Assembly (NCBI RefSeq): GCF_019083995.1
Contig: NZ_JAHRCU010000013.1
Location: forward strand, 62,001-126,000
Length of the DNA stretch: 64,000 bases
Reading direction: 5' to 3'
Source: Roseococcus sp. SDR
GTDB lineage: Bacteria; Pseudomonadota; Alphaproteobacteria; Acetobacterales; Acetobacteraceae
Each line of letters begins with the position of its first letter. Positions within the stretch are counted from its first letter, which is position 1. The translations under genes were made by a program, and so were the position numbers. Shown here one piece after another: positions 44,883 to 54,414 of the stretch. A model generated the notes under the pieces. The model was not told the DNA's origin. It searched no databases and worked only from the letters and a program-made list of their open reading frames with translations.

Positions 44883-45176
44883 CTAACCCGCGTAGCCTTC
44901 GACCAGGGCGACGTTGGAGATCGTGCAGGATGCGCGCAGCGCGATGAGCGGCGCATATTCCGCGCCGTGATAGAAGCGCTTCAGCGTCTCCATGTCGGGG
45001 TATTCCAGCACCACCACGCGGTCCAGGCCGGGCTCGCCCTCCACGACCGTCACCGCGCCGCCGCGGATCAGATAGCGGCCACCATGGGCCGCGATCATGG
45101 GGGCGACCTTCTCCCGGTATTCCGCGAAGCGCGCGGGATCCTTCACCGTGATGTTCGCGATGAGATAGGCGGCCAT
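44883..45176 (-). CDS. DUF1330 family protein
   Basis: A 97-residue dimeric alpha/beta-barrel protein of the DUF1330 family: MAAYLIANITVKDPARFAEY, APMIAAHGGRYLIRGGAVTVVEGE, VVVLEYPDMETLKRFYHGAEYAPLIALR. Function of the family is unknown; it is often linked to small-molecule metabolism. ATG 45176 with GGAG 8 bases upstream lies 5 bases after the stop of the Bug receptor gene at 45182, so the two form an operon. Confidence 0.88.
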   Translation of the reverse strand: MAAYLIANITVKDPARFAEYREKVAPMIAAHGGRYLIRGGAVTVVEGEPGLDRVVVLEYPDMETLKRFYHGAEYAPLIALRASCTISNVALVEGYAG

Positions 45177-45181
45177 GTCGC

Positions 45182-46177
45182 TCACTCCACCTTGATGCCG
45201 GCGGCGCGGATGATGGGCTCCCACTTGCCGATCTCAGCGCGGAGGAAGGCGGCGGCGCTGTCAGGCGTGCTGTCGGCCACCACCTGCATGGTCATCTCCG
45301 TCAGGCGGTTGCGGATCGCCTCCAGCGCGACGGCGCGGTTCACCGCGGCGTTGATGGCACGCACCACCGGCGCGGGCGTGCCTGAGGGCACCAGCACCAT
45401 GTGCCAGGTATAGGCCTCGTAGCCCGCCACACCCTGCTCGATGAAGGTCGGCACCTGCGGCACCAGCGGGCTGCGCTCCCTGGTCGAGATGGCAAGCGGC
45501 CGCAGCTCGCCGCGCTGGATATAGGGGATGGTGGCGGCCGCCACGTCCAGCATCATCGGGATGCGGCCGGCCAGCACATCCGGCATCGCGGCCGAGGAGC
45601 CGCGGAACGCGATGTGGTTCATCCGCAGCGGCCCCTGCGGCCCCCCTGCCATATGGAGGAACAGCTCGGACGCCAGGTGCACCGCGCCGCCATTGCCGCT
45701 GCTCGCATAGTCGAAGCGGCCCGGATTGGCGCGGACGAGGGCGATCAGCTCCGGCAGGGTGCGCGCCGGGAAGTTGTTGTTCACCATCATGATCATCGGG
45801 ATCTGGCCGACGAGCGCGACCGGCGTGAAATCCGCGATGGGGTCGAAGGGCACGCGGTCGAAGAGCGCGCGCACCACGGCGTGGCCGACCGTGGTGTAGA
45901 GCACCGTCAGCCCGTCCTTCGGCGCCTTCGCCACCAGATCCGTGCCGATGATGATGCCCGAGCCGGTGCGGTTCTCGACGACGATGCGGTTGGGCAGTGT
46001 CTTCGACATTTCCTCGGCGATCATGCGCGCCGGAATGTCGGTCGGCCCGCCGGCGGCGAAGGGCACGATGAAGCGCACCGGCGCGGTGGGCCAGTCGGTC
46101 GCGACCTGCGCGCGGGCGCCCGCGATGAGGGCGGGCGTGGCGAGGGCGGATAGCGCCAGGGCGCGGCGGTTCAGCAT
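45182..46177 (-). CDS. Bug-type periplasmic solute-binding receptor (TTT family)
   Basis: A 331-residue Bug receptor with a signal peptide (MLNRRALALSALATPALIAGARAQ). Motifs: APVRFIVPFAAGGPTDIPARMIAEE, IVVENRTGSGIIIGTDLVAKAPKDG, VGQIPMIMMVNNNFPARTLPELIALV, DYASSGNGGAVHLASELFL, FRGSSAAMPDVLAGRIPMML and VPQVPTFIEQGVAGYE. ATG 46177 has GGGAGA at suitable spacing. Unlike other Bugs here, the ligand loop carries Pro-Thr-Asp instead of the usual Gly/Ala-x-Asp. It leads a two-gene unit with a DUF1330 gene. Confidence 0.92.
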   Translation of the reverse strand: MLNRRALALSALATPALIAGARAQVATDWPTAPVRFIVPFAAGGPTDIPARMIAEEMSKTLPNRIVVENRTGSGIIIGTDLVAKAPKDGLTVLYTTVGHAVVRALFDRVPFDPIADFTPVALVGQIPMIMMVNNNFPARTLPELIALVRANPGRFDYASSGNGGAVHLASELFLHMAGGPQGPLRMNHIAFRGSSAAMPDVLAGRIPMMLDVAAATIPYIQRGELRPLAISTRERSPLVPQVPTFIEQGVAGYEAYTWHMVLVPSGTPAPVVRAINAAVNRAVALEAIRNRLTEMTMQVVADSTPDSAAAFLRAEIGKWEPIIRAAGIKVE

Positions 46178-46230
46178 GGATCGTGTCTCCCGTTTGGTTG
46201 CGCGGGAGATTGGGGCTTCCGCCGCCCGGG

Positions 46231-47303
<1,073 letters not shown>

Positions 47304-47304
<1 letters not shown>

Positions 47305-48185
47305 TACTTTTCCGTCTCCGTCAGGCCCTTCACGAACCATCGCTGCATGAGCACGACCACGGCGACGGGCGGCAGCAGGGCCAGCACGGCGGTCGCCATG
47401 ATCACGTTCCATTCATTCTGGGAATCACCGCTGCCGATCATCTTGGTGAGGCCCACCACCACCGTCTCCATGCTGCGGTCGTTCACGATGAGCAGCGGCC
47501 AGAGATACTGGTTCCAGCCATAGATGAAGAGGATGACGAAGAGCGCCGCGATATTGGTCCGGCTGAGCGGCAGGATCACGTCCAGGAAGAAGCGGATGGG
47601 CCCCGCGCCATCGATCTTCGCGGCCTCCACATATTCATCCGGGATGGTCAGGAAGAACTGGCGGAACAGCAGCGTGGCCGTGGCACTCGCCACCAGCGGG
47701 ATGATCAGCCCCTGGTAGGAATTGGTCATGTTGAGGTCCACCATCACCTGGATGGTGGGAATGATGCGGACCTCGACGGGCAGCATCAGCGTGATGAAGA
47801 TCAGCCAGAAGAACAGCATGCGCAGCGGGAAGCGGAAGAACACCACCGCATAGGCCGAGGTGAGCGAGATCGCGATCTTCCCGACCGCCACGCAGATGGC
47901 CATGATGATGCTGTTCAGCAGCATCACGCCGGCCGGCACGCCCATGAAGCGGCCGCCACCAACCCCCCAGGCCTGGGTGTAGTTGGCCACCGCCTCGCCA
48001 CCCGGCACCAGCGGCACGTCGCCGCGGCCGATCGTGTTCACGTCATGGGTGGAGCCGATGATGGTCAGGTAGATCGGGAAGGCGAAGATCAGCACGCCGA
48101 GCACGAGGCAGGCATGGGTGACGAAGGCCTCGCGCCGCTGGCGGCGGCGGGTGCGGTCGGCGAGTTCGGTGACCGAGACGCTCAT
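47304..48185 (-). CDS. ugpE: Glycerol-3-phosphate-type ABC transporter permease
   Basis: A 293-residue inner-membrane permease of the MalG/UgpE type with six transmembrane helices. The EAA loop is [24 protein letters not shown], the site that touches the ATPase. N-terminal [21 protein letters not shown] and C-terminal [30 protein letters not shown] are typical of UgpE. Stop and start overlaps with ugpA (TGATG) and ugpC couple the three genes. Substrate assignment follows the UgpB-like binding protein. Confidence 0.93.
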
Positions 48186-49066
48186 CAGTAGTGCACCTTC
48201 CGCTCGACATAGCGGAACTGCACCATGGTCAGGACGATGACCAGGATCATCAGGATCACGCTCTGCGCGGCGCTCGAGCCGAAGTTCAGGTTCATCACGC
48301 CATCCGTGTAGACGCGGTAGATCAGGGTCTCCGTCGCCTTGCCCGGCCCGCCCTGGGTCAGCGAGTGGATGATGCCGAAGGTGTCGAAGAAGGCGTAGAC
48401 GAGGTTCACCACCAGCAGGAAGAAGGCGGTCGGCGAAAGCAGCGGAAAGACCACCGTCCAGAAGCGCCGCATGGGGCGCGCGCCGTCAATGGCGGCGGCC
48501 TCCAGCACGGATTTCGGGATGCTCTGCAGCCCGGCCAGGAAGAAGATGAAGTTGTAGCTCACCTGCTTCCAGGCGGCGGCGAAGATGATCAGCAGCATCG
48601 CCTGGTTGCCATTCAGCTTGTAGTCCCAAGGCACGCCGAGCGCGTTCAGCATCCGCCCGAAAATGCCGATATTGGGGTGGAACATGAAGAGCCAGAGCAC
48701 GGCCGCGATGGCCGGGGCCACCGCATAGGGCCAGATCAGCAGCGTCTTGTAGGTATCCGCACCCCGGATGTGCTTGTCCGCCTGGACGGCCAGAAACAAG
48801 GCGACGCCCAATGCCAGCACAGCGACCGAGGCGGAGAAGATCAGCGTGCGGAAGGCGGAATCCAGCCAGGTCGGGTCGCTCAGCACATCCACGAAATTCT
48901 CGAAGCCGACGAATTGGCTGGAAAGCCCGAAGGCATCCTCCCGCAGGAAGGATTGCCGCACGGCCTGCGCCGCCGGCCAGAAGAAGAAGAGGCCCGTGAC
49001 GACGATCTGCGGCAGCAGCAGCAGGTAGGGCAGGGCGATGCCCTTGAAATAGACCTTCTTCTCCAT
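48185..49066 (-). CDS. ugpA: Glycerol-3-phosphate-type ABC transporter permease
   Basis: A 293-residue permease of the MalF/UgpA type: N-terminal helix [27 protein letters not shown], six transmembrane segments and the EAA loop [44 protein letters not shown] and [21 protein letters not shown] are typical. ATG 49066 (MEKKVYFKG) is the family start. It is separated from ugpB by 183 bases full of hairpins, which may lower permease expression relative to the binding protein. Confidence 0.93.
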   Translation of the reverse strand: MEKKVYFKGIALPYLLLLPQIVVTGLFFFWPAAQAVRQSFLREDAFGLSSQFVGFENFVDVLSDPTWLDSAFRTLIFSASVAVLALGVALFLAVQADKHIRGADTYKTLLIWPYAVAPAIAAVLWLFMFHPNIGIFGRMLNALGVPWDYKLNGNQAMLLIIFAAAWKQVSYNFIFFLAGLQSIPKSVLEAAAIDGARPMRRFWTVVFPLLSPTAFFLLVVNLVYAFFDTFGIIHSLTQGGPGKATETLIYRVYTDGVMNLNFGSSAAQSVILMILVIVLTMVQFRYVERKVHY

Positions 49067-49084
49067 CGCCCTCTCACCCTCAAA

Positions 49085-49238
49085 GCGGCGAAGCCGCCAT
49101 CCGCCCCCCGGCGCCCCTCGGTGGCTTTGCCACCGAGGGATGAGCCGAGCCCAAAAGCCCAGCGCCAAGCCGGGGCCCCCGCGAAGGTTTCGCTGGCGAT
49201 AACGCCGCGAAGCCGGCGTTGCGACAGCGAAAACTTCG
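49085..49238. repeat. Cluster of three palindromes between ugpB and ugpA
   Basis: Three stem-loops occupy the gap in the ugp operon: a short one at 49085-49097 (GCGGC GAA GCCGC), a 10-bp perfect stem at 49116-49138 (CCTCGGTGGC TTT GCCACCGAGG), and a nested pair at 49182-49238, with an outer 17-base arm (about 15 of 17 matching) around an inner 7-bp stem (AACGCCG ... CGGCGTT). They resemble REP elements. In operons such elements often protect the upstream message or end a part of the transcripts. Confidence 0.75.
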
Positions 49239-49249
49239 TGGGGAGAGAA

Positions 49250-50599
49250 TTACCCGCGGTTGGTCCGCTCGAAGTTGCGCAGCACCACGTTCCCGCGGGT
49301 GACGGAGTTGTCCATCGCCTGCTGCGCCGTCTGCTGGCCCTGCAGCGCCCGCTCCATCTCCTCCTGCATGGCGGTGCGGATCTCGACGAAGCCGCCCAGG
49401 CGGATGCCGCGGCTGTTGCCGGTCATCTGCCCACCGCCGCGCAGCAGCTGCTGGATCGGAATGTCGGCCCCCGGGTTCTGCGTGTAGAAGCCGGTCGCCT
49501 GCACCTCGCGGAAGGCGGTCTGCGTCACCGGCAGGAAGCCCGTCTCGGTGTGCCAGGCGGCCACCACGCGCGGCTGCGCCAGGAAGGCGAAGAACTCCGC
49601 GATGCCGCGATTCTCATCGGCCGAGCGCGCGGCGTTCGGGCCGCGATTCATCGCCCAGAAGGCCGCACCGCCGATGATGGAGTTGATCGGCGCACCCTGC
49701 ACATCGTTGTAATAGGGCAGCATGGCCACACCCAGATTGGCGATCCCGCCCGGCAGCTCGCGCACGAAGCGCGCCCGCGCGCCGGAGGAGGCGAAGATCA
49801 TGCCCGAGGAGCCATTGGCGAAGAGCGCATCGCCCGCGCCATCGCGCCCGCCCCAGCGGAAGGTGCCCTCGCGGCCCATTTCCATCAGCGTGTTCAGGTG
49901 GCGCACCATCAGCGGGTTGTTGATGCGCAGCTCGGCATTCAGGCCGCCGAAGCCATTGTCGAGCGTGGCGAGCGGGATGTTGTGGATGGCGCTGAACTGC
50001 TCCACCTGCGTCCAGGTCGGCCAGGCGGTGGTGACGGGGATCTCCACGCCGCCGGCGCGCAGGCGGGCGGCGGCCGTGCGCATCTCAGCCCAGGTCGCGG
50101 GCGCCTGGTCGGGATTCAGGCCGGCGCGGCGGAAAGCGTCCTTGTTGTAGAACATGATGGCCGTGGAAGAGTTGAACGGCATGGCCATCATCCGGCCATC
50201 GGCCAGGCTGTAGTAGCCTTTCACGGCCGGCAGGTAGTCGTCGAAGTTGATGGTCACACCCGTCTCGCGCAGCAGCTCATGCAGCGGCTTGATGGCGCGG
50301 CCGGCGGCCATCATCGTGCCGGTGCCGACCTCGAACATCTGCACGATGTGCGGCGCGGTGCCCGAACGGAAGCCCGCGATCGCGGCGACCATGGTCTCGG
50401 GGTAGGAGCCGCGGAAGCTCGAGACGATGCGGAAGCGGTTCTGGCTCTGGTTGAACTGGTTCGCGATGCCCTCGAGGATGCCGCCCAGCGGCTGCGCCAG
50501 CCCATGCCAGAAGGAGATCTCGACGGGCCCGGACTGCGCGAGGGCAGGGGCAGCCAGGGGGGTGGCAAGGACGGCCTTGCCAAGGGTGCGACGCAGCAT
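49250..50599 (-). CDS. ugpB: Glycerol-3-phosphate-type ABC transporter binding protein
   Basis: A 449-residue periplasmic binding protein of the UgpB family, which binds sn-glycerol 3-phosphate or glycerophosphodiesters. Signal peptide MLRRTLGKAVLATPLAAPALA. VEISFWHGLAQPLGGILEGIANQFNQSQ, SSFRGSYPETMVAAIAGFRSG, PHIVQMFEVGTGTMMAAGRAI and MPFNSSTAIMFYNKDAFRRAGL strongly match UgpB. ATG 50599 has GGAGAG 7 bases upstream. It is first in the operon; the promoter should lie in 50600-50690. With the PhoX-like phosphatase this suggests use of organic phosphate, though no Pho box was identified. Confidence 0.92.
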   Translation of the reverse strand: MLRRTLGKAVLATPLAAPALAQSGPVEISFWHGLAQPLGGILEGIANQFNQSQNRFRIVSSFRGSYPETMVAAIAGFRSGTAPHIVQMFEVGTGTMMAAGRAIKPLHELLRETGVTINFDDYLPAVKGYYSLADGRMMAMPFNSSTAIMFYNKDAFRRAGLNPDQAPATWAEMRTAAARLRAGGVEIPVTTAWPTWTQVEQFSAIHNIPLATLDNGFGGLNAELRINNPLMVRHLNTLMEMGREGTFRWGGRDGAGDALFANGSSGMIFASSGARARFVRELPGGIANLGVAMLPYYNDVQGAPINSIIGGAAFWAMNRGPNAARSADENRGIAEFFAFLAQPRVVAAWHTETGFLPVTQTAFREVQATGFYTQNPGADIPIQQLLRGGGQMTGNSRGIRLGGFVEIRTAMQEEMERALQGQQTAQQAMDNSVTRGNVVLRNFERTNRG

Positions 50600-50690
50600 G
50601 AAGGGGCTCTCCCAGGAATTGCGATGGGTGGCGCCTAAGCCCCCACCATTGCCCCCATGTGACACTAAAAAGTCACTTTCGTGAAGCGGG

Positions 50691-51827
50691 TTACTCCGCG
50701 GTAAGTTTTTCATAGAGTTCGGGGTCGGTGGCGCCCTCGGTCCCGAAGATGAGCACGCGACTCTCGGGCGTCAGGCCCAACGCCTCGCAGGCGGCGGGGC
50801 TGCCCAGCGCGCCTTGCAGCGCGATCAGCCCGGCGACGGCCGATTCGCCCGCCTCGATCCCCTCGGCCTTCAGCGCCCGCATGGCGGGGCCCACCAGATC
50901 ATCCGGCACGGCCATGGCGGCGAAGGCGCTGCGCTCCAGTTCCTGCCAGGCGAGCAGCGAGGGTTCGCCGCAGGCGAGGCCCGCCATGATGGTGTCCAGC
51001 GCGCCGGTCACGGTGCGCAGCTCGCCCGCTTCCAGGCTGTCGGTCAGGCAGGCGGCCTGGTCGGGCTCGGCGATGATCAGGCGCGGGCCCGCGCCGCACA
51101 TGGCGCGGAGCTGCACGGCGACGGCGGCGGCCACACCGCCCACGCCGCCGGGCACGAAGACATGGGTGGGGGCCACGCCACCCATCTGGGAGATCGCCTC
51201 CTCGGCCATCAGGCGATAGCCCTGCATCACGTCGCGCGGTGGTTCCGTATAGCCGGGGTAGGAGGTGTCGCTGATCACGAACCAACCGTTTTCATCAGCG
51301 GCATGCTGGGCCGCGCGCACGCTGTCATCGTAATTGCCGGGCACCACGCGGATCTCGGCGCCGAAGCGGGCGATGGCGTCGCGCCGGCCCTGGCTCACAT
51401 TCTCATGCACGAAGATCACGCAGCGCGCGCCGAAGCGCTGCGCCCCCCAGGCGACCGAGCGGCCGTGATTGCCATCCGTCGCGCAGGTCACGGTGATCTG
51501 TTCGGTCGCATGGGCGTATTGGCCCGATTCCAGCGCCGCGCCGTCGGCGTTGTTGGCCGTGCCGCGCCGGGCAAGCTCCGCGCCCAACAGCTTCCAGACG
51601 GCATAGGCCCCGCCCAGCGCCTTGAAGCTGCCGAGGCCGAAGCGCCCGCTCTCATCCTTGAAATGGACCGAGGCCACGCCCTCCATGGCCAGCGCGTGCA
51701 GCGGCGTGGGCGCATAGCCGGGCCAGGCGGTGATCTCGCGCTTGGCGCGGCGATAGCCCCCCTCGGGCAGGACGATGAGGCCGGGCGTGCCGTGATGGCG
51801 ATTCAGGACGAGGCGAAAGGGGTGCAT
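50691..51827 (-). CDS. dpaL: Diaminopropionate ammonia-lyase
   Basis: A 378-residue PLP enzyme of the YgeX/DpaL type that converts 2,3-diaminopropionate into pyruvate and two ammonia, passing through 2-aminoacrylate. The catalytic lysine is in GLGSFKALGGAYAVWKLLG; CATDGNHGRSVAWGAQRFGA, the VRVVPGNYDDSV-like region (EIRVVPGNYDDS), SDTSYPGYTEPPRDVMQGY and the glycine-rich phosphate loop VPGGVGGVAAAVA follow. Length is close to the family (about 400). It diverges from denD-ridA over 46 bases. RidA proteins hydrolyse 2-aminoacrylate, so the neighbourhood is metabolically sensible. Confidence 0.9.
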   Translation of the reverse strand: MHPFRLVLNRHHGTPGLIVLPEGGYRRAKREITAWPGYAPTPLHALAMEGVASVHFKDESGRFGLGSFKALGGAYAVWKLLGAELARRGTANNADGAALESGQYAHATEQITVTCATDGNHGRSVAWGAQRFGARCVIFVHENVSQGRRDAIARFGAEIRVVPGNYDDSVRAAQHAADENGWFVISDTSYPGYTEPPRDVMQGYRLMAEEAISQMGGVAPTHVFVPGGVGGVAAAVAVQLRAMCGAGPRLIIAEPDQAACLTDSLEAGELRTVTGALDTIMAGLACGEPSLLAWQELERSAFAAMAVPDDLVGPAMRALKAEGIEAGESAVAGLIALQGALGSPAACEALGLTPESRVLIFGTEGATDPELYEKLTAE

Positions 51828-51873
51828 GGGGCCAAGCTTGGCGTGGCACGCGCGCGCGGGCAATCTGCCCGCC

Positions 51874-52845
51874 ATGCAGATCACCATTCTCGGCGGCGGG
51901 GGATTCCTCGGCCGCAAATTCGCCGAGCGGCTCGCGGCCCAGGGCCATCTGGGCGGCACGCCCGTCACCGGCCTGATCCTTTTTGACCTCGCGGCCCCGA
52001 AACCGTTGGAAGCGCCCTTTCCGGTGACCTGCGTCGGCGGCGACGTGGCGAGCCTGGCCGACGTCTCCGCCGCGATTCCGGTTGGGACCAACCTCGTCGT
52101 GCATCTGGCGGCGGTGGTGAGTGCCGCGGCCGAGGCGGATTTCGACCTCGGCATGCGGGTGAATTTGCATGGCACGCTGGCGGTGATCGAGGCCTGCCGA
52201 AAGCTGGCGGCCCCGCCGCGCGTGCTCTTCACGTCGAGCGTGGCGAGCTTCGGCGGCGGGCAATCCGCGCTGCTGCCCGATGATGCGCGCCAGGTGCCGA
52301 CCAACTCCTATGGCGCACAGAAGGCGGCGGCCGAATTGCTGCTGCAGGATGCCAGCCGCAAGGGCTTCCTGGATGCCGTCTCCATCCGCCTGCCCACCGT
52401 GATCGTCCGCCCGGGCCGCCCGAACAAGGCGGCCTCCTCCTTCTTCTCCGCCATCCTGCGCGAGCCGCTGCTGGGCCTCGAGACGCCGCTGCCGGTGGAG
52501 GATTCCTTTCGAGTCTGGGTCTGCTCCCCCCGCCGCGCGGTGGATTGGCTGTTTCATGCAGCGATGATGGACACGGCCCCGCTCGGCGTGGATCGCGGCA
52601 TCAACCCGCCCGGCCTCGCCGTCAGCGTGGGCGAAATGCTGGCGGCCCTCAGCCCCGCCGAGCGCGCCTTGGTGAAGCGGGAGCCCGACCCCGCCATCGC
52701 CGCCATCGTCGGCGGCTGGCCGGCCGAATTCGCCGCGACCCGCGCCCGCGCCCTGGGCTTCGCCCCGCAGGAGGGCGTGCCCGAGATCCTCGCCGCCTTC
52801 CGCGCCGACGATCTGGCGGCGACGCGGGCGGAGCGCGGGCTGTGA
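51874..52845 (+). CDS. denD: D-erythronate dehydrogenase (SDR/epimerase family)
   Basis: A 323-residue extended short-chain dehydrogenase closely resembling DenD, which oxidises D-erythronate with NAD to 2-dehydro-D-erythronate. The NAD-binding loop is MQITILGGGGFLGRKFAERL; VHLAAVVSAAAEADFDLGMRVN, FTSSVASFGG and the catalytic SYGAQKAAAELLL (Tyr-x3-Lys) follow, then RLPTVIVRPGRPNKAASSF. ATG 51874 is preferred to an upstream start within the divergent gene. Usual partners (denK-type kinases, isomerases) are not present here, so the exact substrate among four-carbon acids is open. Confidence 0.85.
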   Translation: MQITILGGGGFLGRKFAERLAAQGHLGGTPVTGLILFDLAAPKPLEAPFPVTCVGGDVASLADVSAAIPVGTNLVVHLAAVVSAAAEADFDLGMRVNLHGTLAVIEACRKLAAPPRVLFTSSVASFGGGQSALLPDDARQVPTNSYGAQKAAAELLLQDASRKGFLDAVSIRLPTVIVRPGRPNKAASSFFSAILREPLLGLETPLPVEDSFRVWVCSPRRAVDWLFHAAMMDTAPLGVDRGINPPGLAVSVGEMLAALSPAERALVKREPDPAIAAIVGGWPAEFAATRARALGFAPQEGVPEILAAFRADDLAATRAERGL

Positions 52846-53237
52846 GCCTCGAGGTCACGCGCTTCCTGCTGGGCGACGGGCCGAAGCGCGTCGCCCCCTT
52901 CAGCCATGCCGTCCGCGCCGGCGATTTCCTCTTCGTCACCGGCCAGATGCCGACCGAACCGTCGGACAACACGCGCTGCGTGGCGGGCGGCATCGAGGCG
53001 CAGACGCACCAGGTGATCGCCAACCTGAAATCCGTGCTGGCCGGCTGTGGCGCCGATTGGAACCGCACCGTGATGGCGCGCATCTACCTGACCGATTTCG
53101 CGCGCGACTACGCGGCCATGAACGCCGTCTGGGAGACGAGCTTCCCCGAGGGTGGGCTTCCCGCGCGCACCACCGTGGGTGTCACGGGCCTTGCATTGGG
53201 CGCGCTGGTCGAAGTGGATCTGATCGTCGCGCTTTAG
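52842..53237 (+). CDS. RidA family enamine/imine deaminase
   Basis: A 131-residue Rid protein: RVAPFSHAVRAGDFLFVTGQMPTEP, HQVIANLKSVLAGCGADWNRTVMARIYLTD and LPARTTVGVTGLALGALVEVDLIVAL, with the substrate-carboxylate arginine in PARTTV. It starts with GTG at 52842, overlapping the denD stop (GTGA), so it is coupled to denD. Placement beside dpaL, which generates 2-aminoacrylate, makes enamine detoxification a reasonable role. Its last codons form the first unit of a 25-bp tandem repeat that continues beyond the stop. Confidence 0.9.
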   Translation: MSLEVTRFLLGDGPKRVAPFSHAVRAGDFLFVTGQMPTEPSDNTRCVAGGIEAQTHQVIANLKSVLAGCGADWNRTVMARIYLTDFARDYAAMNAVWETSFPEGGLPARTTVGVTGLALGALVEVDLIVAL

Positions 53238-53360
53238 GCGCGCGGAGGGTGTCGCGCTTTAGGCGCGCGGGCGATGTCGCGCTCCAAGCGCGCGGGCGAT
53301 GTCGCGCTCCAAGCGCGCGGACGATGTCGCGCTCCAAGCGCGCGGACGATGTCGCGCTCT
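53226..53360 (+). repeat. 25-bp tandem repeat, 5.4 units, seeded in the ridA stop region
   Basis: Units of 25 bases begin at 53226, 53251, 53276, 53301 and 53326, with a partial sixth (GTCGCGCTCT). The first two read GTCGCGCTTTAGGCGCGCGG; the others have CTCCAA in place of CTTTAG. The first unit holds the last codons and TAG stop of the RidA gene. Each unit can form a small hairpin (CGCGCT ... AGCGCG). Units 4 and 5 are identical, showing recent expansion. Confidence 0.9.
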
Positions 53361-53424
53361 GAATCCGAATCGCCTTCACGCGCCGCGGCGCGCGTGGTTG
53401 CCTTCCCAGCAACGAAGGGGAGAG

Positions 53425-53946
53425 ATGACGATGGTCGGTCCGCGCCTTGCCGTGCTGCTGTTCCTGCTGGCCGGTTGCGCGGCGGTCACGCCCACGCCTG
53501 CTCCGGTGGCTGAGCCCACGCCGGCGCCCACGGCGGCGCCTGCCGTGGCGCAACCCACGCTCGCCCTGGCTCCGCGCCGGCAATGGCGCCGCATCCCGCT
53601 GACGCGCGGGGCACGCATGAAGGATGCCTTTGTCGCCTCCGAGGTCGTCACCAACCCGGATGGCACCCGCCGCGTCTGGATGGTCATCAACCTGCTGGAA
53701 CCCATTCGTCTGCCTGAGACGGGCGGCTATGCGCGCAGCGCTGCCTATCTCGCGGATTTTCGCTGCGACCCGCATGCCTGGAACCCCATCCAGGGCGTCT
53801 GGTACAGCCAGCCCAATGCGGTGGGCGAGGCGCTGCGGGAGCAGGAACGCGGCCCCGGCGGCATCCGCGACGTGAGCGAGGGCACTTTCGTGGACCTCTT
53901 CGTCAATGCCGCCTGCGGGACCCTGCCAGCCCGCCGCCGGCGATAG
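53425..53946 (+). CDS. Lipoprotein with surface-adhesin-E-like domain
   Basis: A 173-residue lipoprotein. Signal and lipobox: MTMVGPRLAVLLFLLAGC, with lipidated Cys18. A proline/alanine/threonine-rich linker (TPTPAPVAEPTPAPTAAPA) follows, then a compact domain with DGTRRVWMVINL, YLADFRCDPHAWNPIQGVWYSQ and VDLFVNAACG. The aromatic and two-cysteine pattern resembles the surface-adhesin protein E family of small outer-membrane lipoproteins; this match is moderate. ATG 53425 follows AGGGGAG closely. It lies just after a 25-bp tandem repeat. Confidence 0.75.
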   Translation: MTMVGPRLAVLLFLLAGCAAVTPTPAPVAEPTPAPTAAPAVAQPTLALAPRRQWRRIPLTRGARMKDAFVASEVVTNPDGTRRVWMVINLLEPIRLPETGGYARSAAYLADFRCDPHAWNPIQGVWYSQPNAVGEALREQERGPGGIRDVSEGTFVDLFVNAACGTLPARRRR

Positions 53947-54038
53947 GCCGCCCCGATCAGCGCCATTCGAAGACCTGTCTCGATGAGGCGCGCAGCCCTG
54001 TGCAGGATGGCGGCCAAGAGCAACGAGGAGATGTCCCG

Positions 54039-54404
54039 ATGACCCGACTTCTTGCCCTGGCGCTTGCGCCCGCGCTGCTCCTCTCCGCGCCCGTGCTGGC
54101 GCAGACGGCCAATTGTGCCAGCGCGCTCACCGTGGACAGCGTGAACTACGGCACGCAGCGCGTCCCGCGCATGGGGCCGGGCAGCGACCTCCTGACCCTC
54201 AGCGTCACGGTCCGCAATCTCTCGCCCATCCAGCAGCGCTTCACGGCGCGCTACACGTCGCGCGCCCTCCAGCAGGATTTTCTCACCGGGCAATCCTGGA
54301 CGCTGGCCCCCGGCGGGCGGACCGAGGTGGTCGTCGGCAATGTGCTCCAGCCGCGTGAGGCGGAGACGACGGTCCGGCAGATGTTGCAGTTCACCTGCCA
54401 GTAG
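54039..54404 (+). CDS. Secreted hypothetical protein, 121 residues
   Basis: A small exported protein I do not recognise. MTRLLALALAPALLLSAPVLAQ is a signal peptide cleaved near residue 22; the mature part is beta-rich (LLTLSVTVRNLSPIQQRFTARYTS, SWTLAPGGRTEVVVGNVL), suggesting an immunoglobulin-like fold, with cysteines near both ends (ANCAS and FTCQ) that could form a disulfide. GAGGAG lies 8 bases before ATG 54039. It may share a transcript with the lipoprotein gene 92 bases upstream and converges with an ABC-type binding protein gene. Confidence 0.72.
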   Translation: MTRLLALALAPALLLSAPVLAQTANCASALTVDSVNYGTQRVPRMGPGSDLLTLSVTVRNLSPIQQRFTARYTSRALQQDFLTGQSWTLAPGGRTEVVVGNVLQPREAETTVRQMLQFTCQ

Positions 54405-54414
54405 GCGGCAGCGC

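Noticed and set aside
53226-53360. Possible CRISPR array
   Set aside because: Units are strictly tandem with no spacers of unique sequence and no cas genes nearby.
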